Of a DNA stretch of 34,819 nucleotides, positions 26,164 to 34,048 are shown piece after piece. A program made the translations under genes and the position numbers. Location of the stretch: assembly GCA_001464545.1 (NCBI GenBank), contig LNFC01000004.1, positions 1 to 34,819 of the forward strand. Reading direction: 5' to 3'. The notes under the pieces were generated by a model that had not been told where the DNA came from, ran no database searches, and was given only the letters and a program-made list of their open reading frames with translations. The DNA comes from Acidobacteria bacterium Ga0077551 (GTDB lineage: Bacteria; Pseudomonadota; Alphaproteobacteria; Caulobacterales; Hyphomonadaceae). Numbering within the stretch: the first letter of the stretch is position 1; every line of letters begins with the position of its first letter.

Positions 26164-26496
26164 CGCCTTTCCCTCGGCTTTGCCGGACGCGCCTGCAGGC
26201 TTTCTGGCTGAGCGCTGCCCGGTCCGTGCACGGTACCAGGGCCGGCCAGATTGTCTCATGGAAGAGCGTGAAGTTCCGGGTGATCCGGGGCAGGCTGGAG
26301 CGGCGTCCGGGAATAGCGGGTACGTGCTCCCGGGGCGGACGATGCCGGGTCCGGGGATCAAGCTGGAGCGCCGCGCGATTTCCGGGCCGCGCCGGCTTCC
26401 AGGCGCGGGGCGGTCAGGGCCCGGGCGGCGACAAGGCCCGCACCGGCAAGGCCCGGGGTAGGACGAGGCCGATCCTTCGGCGACTTGCCGGCGCCG
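26164..26496. other. Gene-poor GC-rich stretch
   Basis: Between the DUF736 gene and the diguanylate cyclase gene there are about 330 bases with several overlapping open frames on both strands. None gives a recognisable protein. One minus-strand frame continues the DUF736 frame upstream to 26361, with a low-complexity Arg/Ala/Pro-rich translation typical of non-coding GC-rich DNA. I see no terminator or repeat. It may hold decayed mobile-element sequence. Confidence 0.5.
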
Positions 26497-27567
26497 TCAG
26501 GGCGACAGGTCCGACCGGACGCAGTCGCGGCCTGATCGCTTGGCGGCGTAGAGCCTTGAATCGGTCCGTTCGAACAGGTCATCGCCGCTCAGCCCCGGCG
26601 TGTATTCGCACACACCGAACGAGGCGGTGATCCTGCCGATCCTTTCATGGTCGCTGTCGCTCAGGAACCGCGCTCCGCGCACTTCGGAGGCGATCTTCAC
26701 CATCAGGTTGTGAGCAGCAACGATACTTGTCTGCGGCAGGATGATCGCGAATTCTTCGCCGCCGCAACGGGCCACCATGTCCTTGCCCTTGGTGTTTTTC
26801 TGCAGGACCGCCGAGAAGCCCTTGAGCACGAAATCGCCGTTGTGATGGCCCAGCGTATCGTTGACGCGCTTGAAGTGGTCGATGTCGGTCATGGCAAGGC
26901 AGAACGCCGAATGGGTCGCGTTGGCTTCGCGGATCATCTCGGCGAGGCGTGTGTCGAAGGCGCGGCGATTGGCGACCTCGGTCAGGGGGTCGCGCAGGCT
27001 GAGCTGCTGCATCTCCTCGAGTTCGGCGTTCAGCCGCTCGATCTGCGCCTTGCTTTCGGCGAGGCCCTTGTCGAGGGTCTGCATGGCGCGCGACATTTTT
27101 TCGTTCTCGACCACGAGCCGCGAGACGATGGCGTCGATGTCTCCGGCCGAGCCGGCCGCGGGGATGCGTTTGCCCAGCGCGTCAAGGGTCGCCCGGAACG
27201 AGGCATTGTTCTTCGAGCCCTCCACGATCAGTTCCGAGACGGCGGTCAGGCTGTCCTCGAACTTCAGCCCGATGGTCTGGCTGAGCGCTGAGGCCGAACC
27301 GCCTTCCAGGAAAGCTGCAAAAATCTCTGCGATTTCGAAAGGGCTGAGGGTCCCGGATTTTGCGAGCCGCTTCGAGACGGCCTCGACCAGGGCGCCGTTT
27401 GACCGAGCGGCAAACGCAAACCAGACGGCGTAGGAGACCGGATCGGGCAGCGCCTCATGCCGGTTGATGAGGTCCATCGTTTCGGCGGCGACGCGGTAGA
27501 CGTCCTGCCGGCTGCGAGGGTCGAACACGGGCGCGCCCTCTGCCTCTTTCGAATCGGTTGGCTGCAT
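26497..27567 (-). CDS. Diguanylate cyclase (GGDEF domain)
   Basis: 356 aa from ATG 27567, 6 nt after AAGGAG; an ATG three bases earlier (27570) is the alternative. The N-terminal 150 residues are a helical sensory-type region seen in alphaproteobacterial cyclases (VSYAVWFAFAARSNGALVEAV). A coiled-coil segment follows near 151-191 and then the GGDEF domain: LRDPLTEVANRRAFD, DIDHFKRVNDTLGHHNGD and the active-site GGEEF at 269-273. It makes cyclic di-GMP from GTP in the cytoplasm, which often controls surface polysaccharide and motility. The inhibitory RxxD site just before GGEEF reads KGKD, so feedback inhibition may be lost. No transmembrane segment is seen. It is divergent from the toxin-antitoxin operon. 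Confidence 0.92.
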   Translation of the reverse strand: MQPTDSKEAEGAPVFDPRSRQDVYRVAAETMDLINRHEALPDPVSYAVWFAFAARSNGALVEAVSKRLAKSGTLSPFEIAEIFAAFLEGGSASALSQTIGLKFEDSLTAVSELIVEGSKNNASFRATLDALGKRIPAAGSAGDIDAIVSRLVVENEKMSRAMQTLDKGLAESKAQIERLNAELEEMQQLSLRDPLTEVANRRAFDTRLAEMIREANATHSAFCLAMTDIDHFKRVNDTLGHHNGDFVLKGFSAVLQKNTKGKDMVARCGGEEFAIILPQTSIVAAHNLMVKIASEVRGARFLSDSDHERIGRITASFGVCEYTPGLSGDDLFERTDSRLYAAKRSGRDCVRSDLSP

Positions 27568-27748
27568 CATCGTCTCCTTGCGCCGCGAGGACGGTTTAGG
27601 CGGCTCCTGGCGCCGCACGCAAGATCGCCCGGCAGGATGGTTCTGCCTGTAAAAAGGCATGACGGGTTCGTCCTGTCGCGCCCGTCAGTCCGGGGGCGAG
27701 GCGATTGTTCGCGCCCTCAGCCAATCAGGGCAGGGCACGCTTCACTTG

Positions 27749-27782
27749 GGCCATATGGACTTTACAGAGCATCCATATGGCC
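27749..27782. promoter_or_regulatory. Paired operator of the toxin-antitoxin operon (perfect 11-bp inverted repeat)
   Basis: GGCCATATGGA (27749-27759) and TCCATATGGCC (27772-27782) are exact inverted copies separated by 12 bases. Each arm itself contains the palindrome CCATATGG, and the two centres are 23 bases apart, about two helix turns. The repeat flanks and covers the predicted promoter about 30 bases before the antitoxin gene. This is the expected layout for an autoregulatory operator bound by the antitoxin or toxin-antitoxin complex. Binding is inferred. Confidence 0.75.
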
Positions 27783-27789
27783 TTATATC
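27761..27789 (+). promoter_or_regulatory. Predicted sigma-70-type promoter of the toxin-antitoxin operon
   Basis: TTTACA (27761-27766) and TATATC (27784-27789) are spaced by 17 bases. The -35 box lies in the spacer between the two operator arms and the -10 box follows the second arm directly, so repressor binding would block RNA polymerase. Transcription would start near 27796, just before the AGAGGAG ribosome site of the antitoxin gene. Confidence 0.6.
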
Positions 27790-27810
27790 CGCACCAGAGG
27801 AGCGCCTGTG

Positions 27811-28200
27811 ATGAAAGTGAAGGTACAAAACCGCTCGGCGCCGGACGTGCAGTCGGTGGCTTTGAAAGCTTTCAGCCGCATTGCCGAGGCCTGGTCGCTG
27901 ACGGCTGCAGAGGCTGCGGGGCTCGCAGACATGTCCGAGTCGACCTGGAAACGCGCCAGGAAGCCTGAATTTGCCGGTGACCTGACACAGGACCAGATGC
28001 TGAGGCTGAGCGCGCTCGTCGGGCTCTACAAGTCGCTGGAACTCTACTTCAATCCGCCGATCGCAGCCGGGTGGGTGAAGCTGGCCAACCAAGGACCGGA
28101 ATTCGAAGGCGAGCGCCCGGTCGATGTGATGATCCGCGGCGGACTGCCGAAGATCATCCGGGTACGTACTTATGTCGACGCCCTGCGGGGCGGCGTTTGA
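27811..28200 (+). CDS. MbcA/ParS/Xre-type antitoxin
   Basis: 129 aa from ATG 27811, with AGAGGAG 8 nt upstream. Residues 15-55 form an Xre-like helix-turn-helix (WSLTAAEAAGLADMSESTWKRA, given in parts: WSLTAAEAAGLADM, then SESTWKRAR). Residues 60-129 are the toxin-binding DUF2384 domain (LYKSLELYF, GWVKLANQGPEF, GGLPKIIRVRTYVDALRGG). It neutralises the RES toxin encoded by the next gene and probably represses the operon through the paired palindromic site upstream. The gene overlaps the toxin start by 4 nt (TTGA). The family and pairing are well established (MbcTA, ParST). Confidence 0.92.
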   Translation: MKVKVQNRSAPDVQSVALKAFSRIAEAWSLTAAEAAGLADMSESTWKRARKPEFAGDLTQDQMLRLSALVGLYKSLELYFNPPIAAGWVKLANQGPEFEGERPVDVMIRGGLPKIIRVRTYVDALRGGV

Positions 28201-28889
28201 AACTTGCCGCCCTCAATGATCGCGGCCTCGTGCGGCTGATCCCGCAAACCCGTCACAAGCCGCCGGTCCTTCGCGGGTTGGTCGACACTGACGAGGAACT
28301 TGAAATCCTCGCTCAGCTTGAAGGCCAGACCAGCGCCCGGCTTGTCACCGAGCGCGAAGGCAGTCCGGCGCTTGACCGGCGCGAACTCGTATTCAAGCGC
28401 CGGGCGCATGATCTGAAGGTCTACGGCCTCGCCCACATCAATGCGGCCTTCACCTACACACGTCCGACCGGCAACCGCTTCAATGCCGGCGACCGGGGCG
28501 CCTGGTACTGCAGCTATGATGTGCTGACCTCAGCGGAAGAAGTCGGGTTTCACCGGACGCGTGAACTTGGATATGTCGGGATCTACGAAGACGAAGCAAT
28601 CTACGTCGAACTGCTCGCCGACTTCATTGGCGAGTTTCCCGACCTGGGCGAGATGCCCCAGCACGCGGCGCTGAACCCGGACCCGGAGATCGGCTATCCG
28701 GAAGGTCAGGCCTATGCAGCCCGGCTTCGCTGCGAGGGATTTCAGGGGCTCCTTTATCCGTCCGTGCGCCGGCCGGGCGGGCGCTGCTTTGTCGCCTTCG
28801 ATCCCGGCATCATCCAGAATGTGCGGCCGGGCGCGAGCTGGAAGCTGACCTGGAAGGGTACGCCTCATTACACGGTTGCCGGGCTATAG
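28197..28889 (+). CDS. RES-domain toxin (NAD+-consuming, MbcT/ParT-like)
   Basis: 230 aa from TTG 28197, which overlaps the antitoxin stop as TTGA and starts the protein where RES toxins of this type normally begin. The RES domain has the conserved Arg in TGNRFNAGDRGAWYCS (R94), the Glu in TSAEEVGFH (E114) and the Ser in LLYPSVRRPGGRCFVAF (S189). Known members degrade NAD+ or transfer ADP-ribose and arrest growth unless bound by the partner antitoxin. All three key residues are present, so it looks functional. It lies immediately downstream of the antitoxin and convergent to a decayed trb cluster, which suggests it was an addiction module of the mobile element that brought trb here. Confidence 0.91.
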   Translation: MKLAALNDRGLVRLIPQTRHKPPVLRGLVDTDEELEILAQLEGQTSARLVTEREGSPALDRRELVFKRRAHDLKVYGLAHINAAFTYTRPTGNRFNAGDRGAWYCSYDVLTSAEEVGFHRTRELGYVGIYEDEAIYVELLADFIGEFPDLGEMPQHAALNPDPEIGYPEGQAYAARLRCEGFQGLLYPSVRRPGGRCFVAFDPGIIQNVRPGASWKLTWKGTPHYTVAGL

Positions 28890-28911
28890 GTTTGCCGACC
28901 GGCGCCTGCGA

Positions 28912-30174
28912 CTATTCCTCCTTCTGCTTCAGGTAGGGCGCCGCGCCTTGCATGGCGCGGTCGCCGTCACGCAGCGTGTGGGCCGCCAGCGTTGCCGCCT
29001 GGCCAAGGCGCTGGCCGGCCGTGAGACGCCGCGCCCAGGCGGGCCGGTCGTCCGCCCCCGGAGGTTCAGGACTCCCGGCGCCCCTGCCGCCGGTCGCCTC
29101 GAACGCGGCGCGGCTTCCGGCCTGCGAGGCCGCGCCGGTGCCGGCGAACGGCCGGCCGGCTGCGCGCCCGATCACCCCGGCGCCGGCGAGGGCTGCAGCG
29201 CCCATGCCGGCGGCGGCGCCGCGCAAGCCGCTGGCGCCCGAGCCCATCCGGCCGAGATCATAGGCGGTGCGCGCGCCGCCGGCGAGCGAGGCGCCTGCGC
29301 GCACGCCCGCCGGCACGCCGCGCGCCGCCGCGGCAGCGGCCGCGCCGGCGGCAGATCCCGCGCCGAGCTGCGGGGCGCCGCTGACGAGGCCGGAGGCAAT
29401 GCCCGGCCCGAATATCCCCATCCAGAGAAAGACCGTGGCGGCCAGCACGGTTCCCATCACGTCCGCGAGCGTGAGGTCCTCGCCGCCCGTGAACGCGTCG
29501 GTCACAGCGGTAAACAAGGTCGAGCCGATGCCGATGATGATCGCGAGCACCATCAGCTTCATGCCGGAGGTGATGACATTGCCAAGGACGCGCTCGGCGA
29601 GGAAGGCGGTCCTGTTCCAGAGCGCGAAGGGCACGAGGATGAACCCGGCGAGTGTCGTCAGCTTGAACTCGAGGACCGCGATGAAGAGCTGGACCGCGAG
29701 AATGAAGAAGGCGGCAATGATGATCGCCCAGGCAATCAGGAGGACCGAAATCAGGACGAAGTTGTGGAAGAAGGCGATGGGCCCGAGCAGGCTGCCGGCC
29801 TCGTCGAGCAGCGGCAGCGCCGCCTCGAACCCGACACCGGCAATGTAGCCGGGCCGCATGAGGTCTTCGGCCGTCAGCGTGCCGGATCCGGCCTTGATCC
29901 CGAGCGCGGCAAAGCTCTCGAACAGGATGGCGGACAATAGCTGGAAATTGCCGATCAGGTAGGCAAAAAAGCCGACATAGAGGACCTTGCGGATGAGGCC
30001 GGCGATGACATCGCTGTTTTCCGAGAGCGCCCAGAACAGGCCGGCGAGCGTGATGTCGATGGCGATCAGCGTGGTCGTCAGGTAAGCCACGTCCCCGGCG
30101 AGCAGGCCGAACCCTGAATCGATATAGGTGATGAAGGTTTCGAGGAACCGGTCGATGACGTCCATCTCTTCCAT
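28912..30174 (-). CDS. trbL: TrbL/VirB6-like conjugal transfer protein
   Basis: 420 aa from ATG 30174, 5 nt after the end of trbJ. An N-terminal lumenal stretch (MEEMDVIDRFLETFITYIDSG) is followed by about six hydrophobic segments up to residue 260 (for example TLAGLFWAL, VLISVLLIAWAIIIAAFFIL). The C-terminal tail is Ala/Gly-rich and low in complexity. That architecture and the place after trbE-trbJ identify the polytopic TrbL of the Ti/RP4-type mating pair formation apparatus. The next genes of a complete operon, trbF, trbG and trbI, are absent; the RES toxin gene follows in opposite orientation. The protein may be intact but has no functional system in this window. Confidence 0.85.
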   Translation of the reverse strand: MEEMDVIDRFLETFITYIDSGFGLLAGDVAYLTTTLIAIDITLAGLFWALSENSDVIAGLIRKVLYVGFFAYLIGNFQLLSAILFESFAALGIKAGSGTLTAEDLMRPGYIAGVGFEAALPLLDEAGSLLGPIAFFHNFVLISVLLIAWAIIIAAFFILAVQLFIAVLEFKLTTLAGFILVPFALWNRTAFLAERVLGNVITSGMKLMVLAIIIGIGSTLFTAVTDAFTGGEDLTLADVMGTVLAATVFLWMGIFGPGIASGLVSGAPQLGAGSAAGAAAAAAARGVPAGVRAGASLAGGARTAYDLGRMGSGASGLRGAAAGMGAAALAGAGVIGRAAGRPFAGTGAASQAGSRAAFEATGGRGAGSPEPPGADDRPAWARRLTAGQRLGQAATLAAHTLRDGDRAMQGAAPYLKQKEE

Positions 30175-30179
30175 GCCGG

Positions 30180-30896
30180 TCAGTCCCTGAGGAAGGCGTC
30201 GAGGCGGGCGCGCCCGCGCTCGGCTTCGGCGAGCTCGCGCGCCCGGTCGAGGGCCTCGGCGCGCGCGCTGGCGCCGAGGAGGGCCTCGACCTGCATCAGC
30301 TGCTGCGCGGTCAGCGCGCCGATCTGGTTGCCCGCCTGCAGGGCCTGGAGGTTGCCGGCCGCGCCCTGGCTCTCGGCGATGATGCCTGACAGGGCGTCGG
30401 CGTCGGCGCCGTTGCCGGCGCGCGTCTCGGCCGCGATCAGGAGGACATGCTTGTGGGCGGCGCGCGATGCCTCCCACCTCGCCCTCGCGTCGGCGAGGAG
30501 GGCTGCGGCGCGCGGCGGTGTCTCGCCGTAAGAGAGCGGAAAGTCGGATTCGAACGCGGCGTCGACCGCGTCCACGCTCACGCCGATGGCATCGGCCTTG
30601 CGGATGATCTCCTCGATCCGGGTGATCCGGTCACGGATGATCGCCTGGGCAATGTTGACGGGGAGTGTTTCGAGGTCGCGCGCCATCTTTTCGATCATGT
30701 CGATCTCGTGCGCAAGCTGGCGAACCTGGTTGTCGAGCTCCTGCAGGGCGCGGACCGCCTGCAGGATGTTCTGCGCATGGTTGGCCGGGTCGTAGACAGC
30801 GACCTGCGCGGCGGCCGGGGCCGGGAACGCGAGCTGGGGCGCCGAGACGAGGACCGGGGAGAAGAGGATTGTCAGGCAGGTTTCAAGACGCTTCAT
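30180..30896 (-). CDS. trbJ: TrbJ-like (VirB5-like) conjugal transfer protein
   Basis: 238 aa. The N-terminal signal peptide MKRLETCLTILFSPVLVSAP continues to a likely cleavage after AAA near residue 30. The mature protein opens VAVYDPANHAQNILQAVRAL, the usual TrbJ start, and is then a long coiled-coil-rich helical rod (LDNQVRQLAHEIDMIEKMARDLETL). VirB5/TrbJ proteins are periplasmic minor pilus components of type IV secretion systems. The start overlaps trbE by 14 nt and trbL follows after 5 nt, preserving the canonical order. Confidence 0.87.
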   Translation of the reverse strand: MKRLETCLTILFSPVLVSAPQLAFPAPAAAQVAVYDPANHAQNILQAVRALQELDNQVRQLAHEIDMIEKMARDLETLPVNIAQAIIRDRITRIEEIIRKADAIGVSVDAVDAAFESDFPLSYGETPPRAAALLADARARWEASRAAHKHVLLIAAETRAGNGADADALSGIIAESQGAAGNLQALQAGNQIGALTAQQLMQVEALLGASARAEALDRARELAEAERGRARLDAFLRD

Positions 30897-32220
30897 GCGT
30901 CATCTCCGTTGTTTGTTCAGGAAATCCTTCGGGTTCCGGCCCCGGCCAGGCGCCGAGCAGGTCTGCCGCCCAGCTGAGGTCCTGCGCGCGCAGCCAGGCG
31001 CCGGCAAAGCCGTCCGGGCTGCCCGCCTCGGCAACCCGCGTCATCCTTGCCTGGTCCTCCGGCGTTGACGCGCCGCAGAAGGCGCGCGCCACCGGGCCGA
31101 GGCCGAGGTCGAACAACCGGTTGCCGAGCGGCGAGGTGAAGTAATAGTCGCGTTTCGGGGCCGCCTCGGAGATCAGGTCGATCTGTCGTGCGTTCAGGCC
31201 GAACCGGCGATAGGTGGCCGCCTGCACCGGCTCGCGGGCGCGTTCGTTCGGAAGGAAGATGCGCACCGGGCAGGCGTCGATGACGGCCGGCGCGATCGAG
31301 GCGCGTTCGATATCGGCGAGCGACTGGGTTGCAAAGACGACGGCGACATTGCATTTGCGCAGGGTCTTCAGCCAGTCACGGATCCGCGGCGCGAACACCG
31401 GATGGTCGAGGTAGAGCCAGGCCTCATCGAGGAGGAGGAGGGTAGGGCGCCCGTCAAACCGGTCGTCAAGCTTGTGGAAGAGGTAGGTGAGCACCGGCCC
31501 GGTGGCGGCCGGATACTGCATCAGCGCCTCGAGTTCGAAACAGGCGAGGCGACTGAACGCGAGCTCATCCGTGTCGCCGTCGAGCAGGCGGCCATAGGGG
31601 CCTTCGAGTGTGAAGGGAGCGAGCGCAGACTTGAGCTCGGGCAACTGGACGAGGAGGCTGAGGCCGGTGAGGGTGCGCTCAGCCGCAGGCGCCCCGGCAA
31701 GCGCGAGGACCGCTTCCCAGATCGCCGACTTGTGGCGCGGCTCAAGGTCCAGGCCTTCGGCGCGGCAGAGCCCGGCCAGCCAGTCGGCCGTGAAGGCGGC
31801 GCCGCGCGGCGTATCGATGTCGCTGAGCGGCTGGAGGGCCGGGCGCGAGGTGGCGGCGAGGGCGAGCCAGGTCCCGCCCATGGCGAGCATGGCCGCTCTT
31901 GCGGAGCCGCCCTTGTCGAACATGAAGACCTGCGCGCCGCGATAGCGTGTCCATTGCAGGGCGAGGAGTGACAGGAGCACGGACTTGCCTGCGCCGGTCG
32001 GCCCGACGATCAGCGTATGGCCGACATCGCCGGCATGCAGGTTGAGCCGGAACGGCGTCGTGCCGTCGGTGCGCGCCTTGATCAGGGCGGACGCGCCAAG
32101 GTGCGCATTGCGCGCCTCGCCCGCCCAGACCGCCGACAGCGGCACGAGGTGCGCGAGGTTCAGTGTACTGATCACCGGGCGCCGGACATTGGCATAGGCA
32201 TGGCCGGGCAGGCTGCCCAT
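30883..32220 (-). pseudogene. trbE: TrbE/VirB4 ATPase, N-terminal half missing
   Basis: 445 residues corresponding to the C-terminal half of TrbE, whose full length is about 810-850 aa. It begins MGSLPGHAYANVRRPVISTL, an internal TrbE position, and contains Walker A GPTGAGKS (73-80), Walker B LLLLDE (261-266), the FATQSLADIERA motif and FLPNERA. VirB4 ATPases power substrate transfer and pilus assembly. The same frame meets a TAG stop five codons upstream of this ATG (around 32236-32238), and no trb sequence is found beyond. The homology therefore ends abruptly at about 32220-32240, giving a truncated gene. The isolated ATPase domain could still be translated, but secretion activity is not expected. 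Confidence 0.88.
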
Positions 32221-32239
32221 CCGCTTTCGCGGCGGCTAA

Positions 32240-32345
32240 TTCGTTGCGAAAACCCAAGACGAAGTACAAGCTGGTGCATTTTGCGGAGCCAGTTTGTTCA
32301 GGCGTGGGGATGGCTCTCGTGTAGACCGTCGAGCGAACAAAAGAC
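32240..32345 (+). mobile_element. Possible IS110-family transposase remnant at the trbE breakpoint
   Basis: Right after the trbE breakpoint a plus-strand frame opens behind TAA 32237 and reads KTQDEVQAGAFCGASLF, then RRGDGSRVDRRANKRLKRLA, continuing into the 3' end of the convergent glycosyltransferase gene. The pattern FCGxxxF, a short gap, S-x-V, then ANKRLKRL resembles the C-terminal region of Transposase_20 proteins of the IS110/IS116/IS902 group. No terminal repeats or start are present. The match is short and found only by eye; an alternative is chance coding-like sequence. Confidence 0.35.
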
Positions 32346-33611
32346 TCAAGCGGCTGGCATCAGATTGCGAACCAGTTTGAACCAGCGGTCGATCGCCAAA
32401 GCGCGGGAAGCAGAATTGTCGATATAAGATCTGGCACGCTGACCCATTCCATCAATTAGTCCCGGCGTGCGTTTCCAGCTTAGAATCCTGGACGCTAGTG
32501 TTTCTGCGGCGCCAATGGGCACGACTGTTCCCATACCATGCTCGCTGACTATGCGGCCTATCTCTCCCTGCGGATCCCCGATCATCAGAACCGGGCGGCC
32601 AGCTGCGGCAATTCCGTAAAGCTTGCTTGGAAGGATGAAACCTTCGAGCTGAGGTCGAAGCGAAACCCAATGAACGTCCGGTACGCAGAGCGAAAGCTCC
32701 AATTGTTCGCGGGGCTGATATGGCTGCAAGATCACGGACGCAAGCCCGCGCGCCCTGACCTCCACCTCGAGTGTCTGTCTTAATTGACCGCCGCCAATGA
32801 ACAGAAACTTTATATCGGTATACGCCTTGAGCGCTTCCGCCGCGCCAAGGATTGTCCGAAGATCGTGCGCCCTTCCTAGGTTGCCAGAATACCCGAGCAC
32901 AAAATCCTGGTGTGTGAGTCCCCAGGCTGCCCGAAGCGGGTTTTTCAGGAAATTCCGCGGCTGAATGGCGTTATCGTCGCAGAAATTCGGGATTTCGACG
33001 ATCCGTTCCTGGGCAACACCGCAAGCTGCGACGTACTCAGCCATGCGTTTTCCGATCACGACAGTGATGGCCGCTTTTTGGAGCGACCTGTTTCGGAGCT
33101 GTTTCAGGATGCTGCCGAGAAGTGATCCGGCCATTTTCATGCCGAGGGCCTGTGCCGTTTCCGGGAAGATGTCCTGCAGCCAGTTTACTATGACAGCGCC
33201 GCGCATGCGCGCTGCGACTCCGAGCGGGACCGAAAGCAAGGGGGGATCGGTCTTAAACACGACAACATCTCCTCGTCTTACATGCTTTATCAGGGCAAAT
33301 AGACAGGAAATGTAAAACGTCATGTAATCGATAGCCCGCCCGGCAAGACCTGATCGGCCGAACCTCGTAGTTTGTATACGGATCACATCCACGCCTTCAA
33401 TCGTCTCACGTCTGCGCAGTTTTGCCTGGGGATCCTCATAGAGAAGGCGCGACGAAATAACCGAGACGGACAGGCCGCGCCGCGTGAGACCAAAGGCAAC
33501 ATCTGACAGGATCTGGGCCGTGGCGCTGTAATCCGGATAAAAAAAGCGATTGATAAAAATTACCCGGGATGAATTCACCGGAGATCGGTCAGTCATCTGC
33601 TCAATAGTCAT
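32346..33611 (-). CDS. GT4-family glycosyltransferase (WbuB-like)
   Basis: 421 aa from ATG 33611; ATG 33596 (residue 6) is an alternative. FYPDYSATAQILSDVAFGLTRRG is the classic opening of WbuB/WcaI-type GT4 enzymes. NWLQDIFPETAQALGM, VEIPNFCDDNAIQP, GYSGNLGRAHDLRTIL, LLFIGGG-like FLFIGGGQLRQ and GFILPSKLYGIAAAGRPVLMIGD follow. In E. coli O26 and relatives the group includes GlcNAc/FucNAc-type transferases; the donor here is unknown. The gene has clearly lower GC than the operons to the left, as do the genes to its right. It ends at the putative IS110 remnant, so it marks the resumption of polysaccharide genes after the trb fragment. Confidence 0.89.
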   Translation of the reverse strand: MTIEQMTDRSPVNSSRVIFINRFFYPDYSATAQILSDVAFGLTRRGLSVSVISSRLLYEDPQAKLRRRETIEGVDVIRIQTTRFGRSGLAGRAIDYMTFYISCLFALIKHVRRGDVVVFKTDPPLLSVPLGVAARMRGAVIVNWLQDIFPETAQALGMKMAGSLLGSILKQLRNRSLQKAAITVVIGKRMAEYVAACGVAQERIVEIPNFCDDNAIQPRNFLKNPLRAAWGLTHQDFVLGYSGNLGRAHDLRTILGAAEALKAYTDIKFLFIGGGQLRQTLEVEVRARGLASVILQPYQPREQLELSLCVPDVHWVSLRPQLEGFILPSKLYGIAAAGRPVLMIGDPQGEIGRIVSEHGMGTVVPIGAAETLASRILSWKRTPGLIDGMGQRARSYIDNSASRALAIDRWFKLVRNLMPAA

Positions 33612-34048
33612 TGGGCAACGCTGACGTTGGCATTTGCATCACGGCGTTTGGCGGGGCTGGCGGCATGGGCGCAGCCGAGCGGGTCGAGGCCTTCAGTACA
33701 TACCTATGCTCGTGGGCAGGTCTCGCCGCGCGGCGGTCCTCATGAGCTGCCCATTCAATACCGCCTGGGTCGGACGTGAGGTGCTTTGCGCCTGCGACGT
33801 TTACCCGTTTCAGGCGAAGTCGAGGGCTTTGTGCCAATCGTGGAGCCTCCAGAGCTTGCTAGCGGGTCAAGGCTGCCGCGCATCGGGCAGCTTGGCCAAC
33901 GATTGGGCACTCGACGAATTCCGGTGTTTTTTCCGGGAAAACAGTTTCGTGTCCTGGATGGAGTTGTTATGCGCAAAAGGCGAAAGTATACAAAAGTCAT
34001 CAGACCGCAAGGGTGGGGTCTCGACAATTGCGAATGGAGTGAGCGGCC
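33612..34048. promoter_or_regulatory. Long divergent region and leader upstream of the NusG-like gene
   Basis: 437 bases without a recognisable gene. On the plus strand a short frame from ATG 33969 (MRKRRKYTKVIRPQG...) ends at 34052, overlapping the GTG start of the NusG-like gene by 4 nt, so it could be a coupled leader peptide. On the minus strand a short frame ends at 33601 overlapping the glycosyltransferase start, with no known product. No JUMPstart or ops element was seen. Promoters for both flanking genes are expected here but none is convincing. Confidence 0.4.

Noticed and set aside
26100..26630. 176-codon plus-strand frame
   Set aside because: Arg/Gly-rich translation overlapping DUF736 and cyclase genes on the other strand; no recognisable motif.
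33601..33837. 78-codon minus-strand frame ending at the start of the WbuB-like gene
   Set aside because: The overlap with the downstream start is suggestive, but the translation matches nothing I know and no ribosome site is visible.
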